Part shown: positions 6,327 to 6,724 of the stretch, one piece after another
Layout of the letters: every line of letters starts with the position of its first letter
Numbering within the stretch: the first letter of the stretch is position 1
DNA from: an uncultured euryarchaeote
GTDB lineage: Archaea > Thermoplasmatota > Poseidoniia > Poseidoniales > Poseidoniaceae
Direction: 5' to 3'
NCBI GenBank assembly: GCA_937892665.1
Contig: CALBJF010000258.1
Location: 1 to 6,724 of the forward strand
Length of the DNA: 6,724 nucleotides
The notes under the pieces: model-generated
Told to the model about the DNA's origin: nothing
What the model saw: the letters and a program-made list of their open reading frames with translations, nothing else
Databases searched by the model: none
Program-made: the position numbers and the translations under genes

Positions 6327-6724
6327 TCCTCATGGGACAAAGTCGTCCCAGCATCCTCTCGTAACGCAGAAAGTGCATCTCCTGGCTTACAAAGGATTGA
6401 ACGCATCCCAGGTGAATGGCGTACTGCTTCGATCATACTAGAAATCTTAGGACCCATTGATCCTTCAGGAAAATGACCCTCTGCCAGGTATTTCTCAGCT
6501 TGTGAAACGCTTAGAGTTCGATGTTCTTTTTGTTCATTTGAACCAAAATCAGTGAATACGGCTTCAACACCAGTGGAAATAATCAGTGCTTCAGCACCTA
6601 ATTCTGAAGCCAGTAAAGCAGAAAGACGGTCTTTGTCGATAACGGATGGAATCCCTCTGAATTGCTTCTCATCATTGATAATTGGAATCCCACCACCACC
6701 ACCACAGATAACAACTGCACGCTG
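6323..6724 (-). CDS. arcC: carbamate kinase, C-terminal part (runs off the window)
   Basis: The frame is open from the window edge to TAA at 6325-6323, giving 133 residues that match the C-terminal part of carbamate kinase. This amino-acid-kinase-family enzyme makes ATP and carbamate from carbamoyl phosphate and ADP, or runs in reverse. Recognisable blocks are CGGGGGIPI near the start, VIDKDRLSALLASELGAEAL (the nucleotide-binding half, with the conserved IDKD), STGVEAVFTDFG, a block around SQAEKYLAEG, and the diagnostic GSMGPKISSMIEA containing the conserved lysine. Full-length family members have about 310 residues, so some 175-180 N-terminal residues lie beyond position 6724. Related amino-acid kinases (glutamate, aspartate or UMP kinase) lack this combination. 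Whether it works in arginine breakdown, purine fermentation or carbamoyl phosphate supply cannot be told, because its upstream neighbours are outside the window. Confidence 0.93.
   Translation of the reverse strand, partial: QRAVVICGGGGGIPIINDEKQFRGIPSVIDKDRLSALLASELGAEALIISTGVEAVFTDFGSNEQKEHRTLSVSQAEKYLAEGHFPEGSMGPKISSMIEAVRHSPGMRSILCKPGDALSALREDAGTTLSHED

Noticed and set aside
6333..6350. Inverted repeat TGGGAC-6-GTCCCA near the end of the carbamate kinase gene
   Set aside because: It lies within the coding frame, before the stop codon, and no T-run follows it. It is better explained by codons than as a terminator.

Overview
The window reads as a compact stretch of an archaeal chromosome, most likely a planktonic euryarchaeon of the Marine Group II / Poseidoniales kind. 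The archaeal assignment rests on an archaeal-style RNase P RNA, a tRNA gene without an encoded CCA end, TATA-like boxes about 25 bp upstream of the RNA genes, and a GGAGG ribosome binding site. The narrower placement is an inference from the style of the giant surface protein: signal peptide, beta-sandwich and CARDB modules, one C-terminal membrane helix and a Q/P/G/Y-rich tail. It has not been tested by a search.

Layout from left to right. Positions 3-308, minus strand, hold a practically complete RNase P RNA gene (rnpB); its P1, P2, P3, P4, P12 and P15 helices can be paired by hand. Only 38 bp upstream of it ends a very large minus-strand gene (347-5422, 1691 aa) for a secreted, membrane-anchored modular surface protein of unknown function. 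A 97 bp divergent intergenic region (5423-5519) carries a ribosome binding site, a perfect 12 bp palindrome and an AT-rich box that could serve both directions. Then comes plus-strand rpiA (5520-6221, ribose-5-phosphate isomerase A, complete). Only 3 bp after its stop lies the 3' end of a convergent tRNA-Lys(CTT) gene (6225-6298, minus). Finally the C-terminal 133 residues of a carbamate kinase (arcC-like, minus, 6323 to the window edge) lie 24 bp upstream of the tRNA.

The genes do not form one pathway. rnpB and tRNA-Lys belong to tRNA biogenesis, and RNase P would trim the 5' end of this very tRNA. rpiA serves the pentose phosphate/ribose route. Carbamate kinase links carbamoyl phosphate to ATP. 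The giant protein is the accessory, least understood part. Every stretch longer than 300 bases is covered by a gene. I saw no mobile element, CRISPR array or evident horizontal island. The most noteworthy items are the RNase P RNA, which ORF-based annotation would miss or overwrite with false ORFs, and the giant surface protein.
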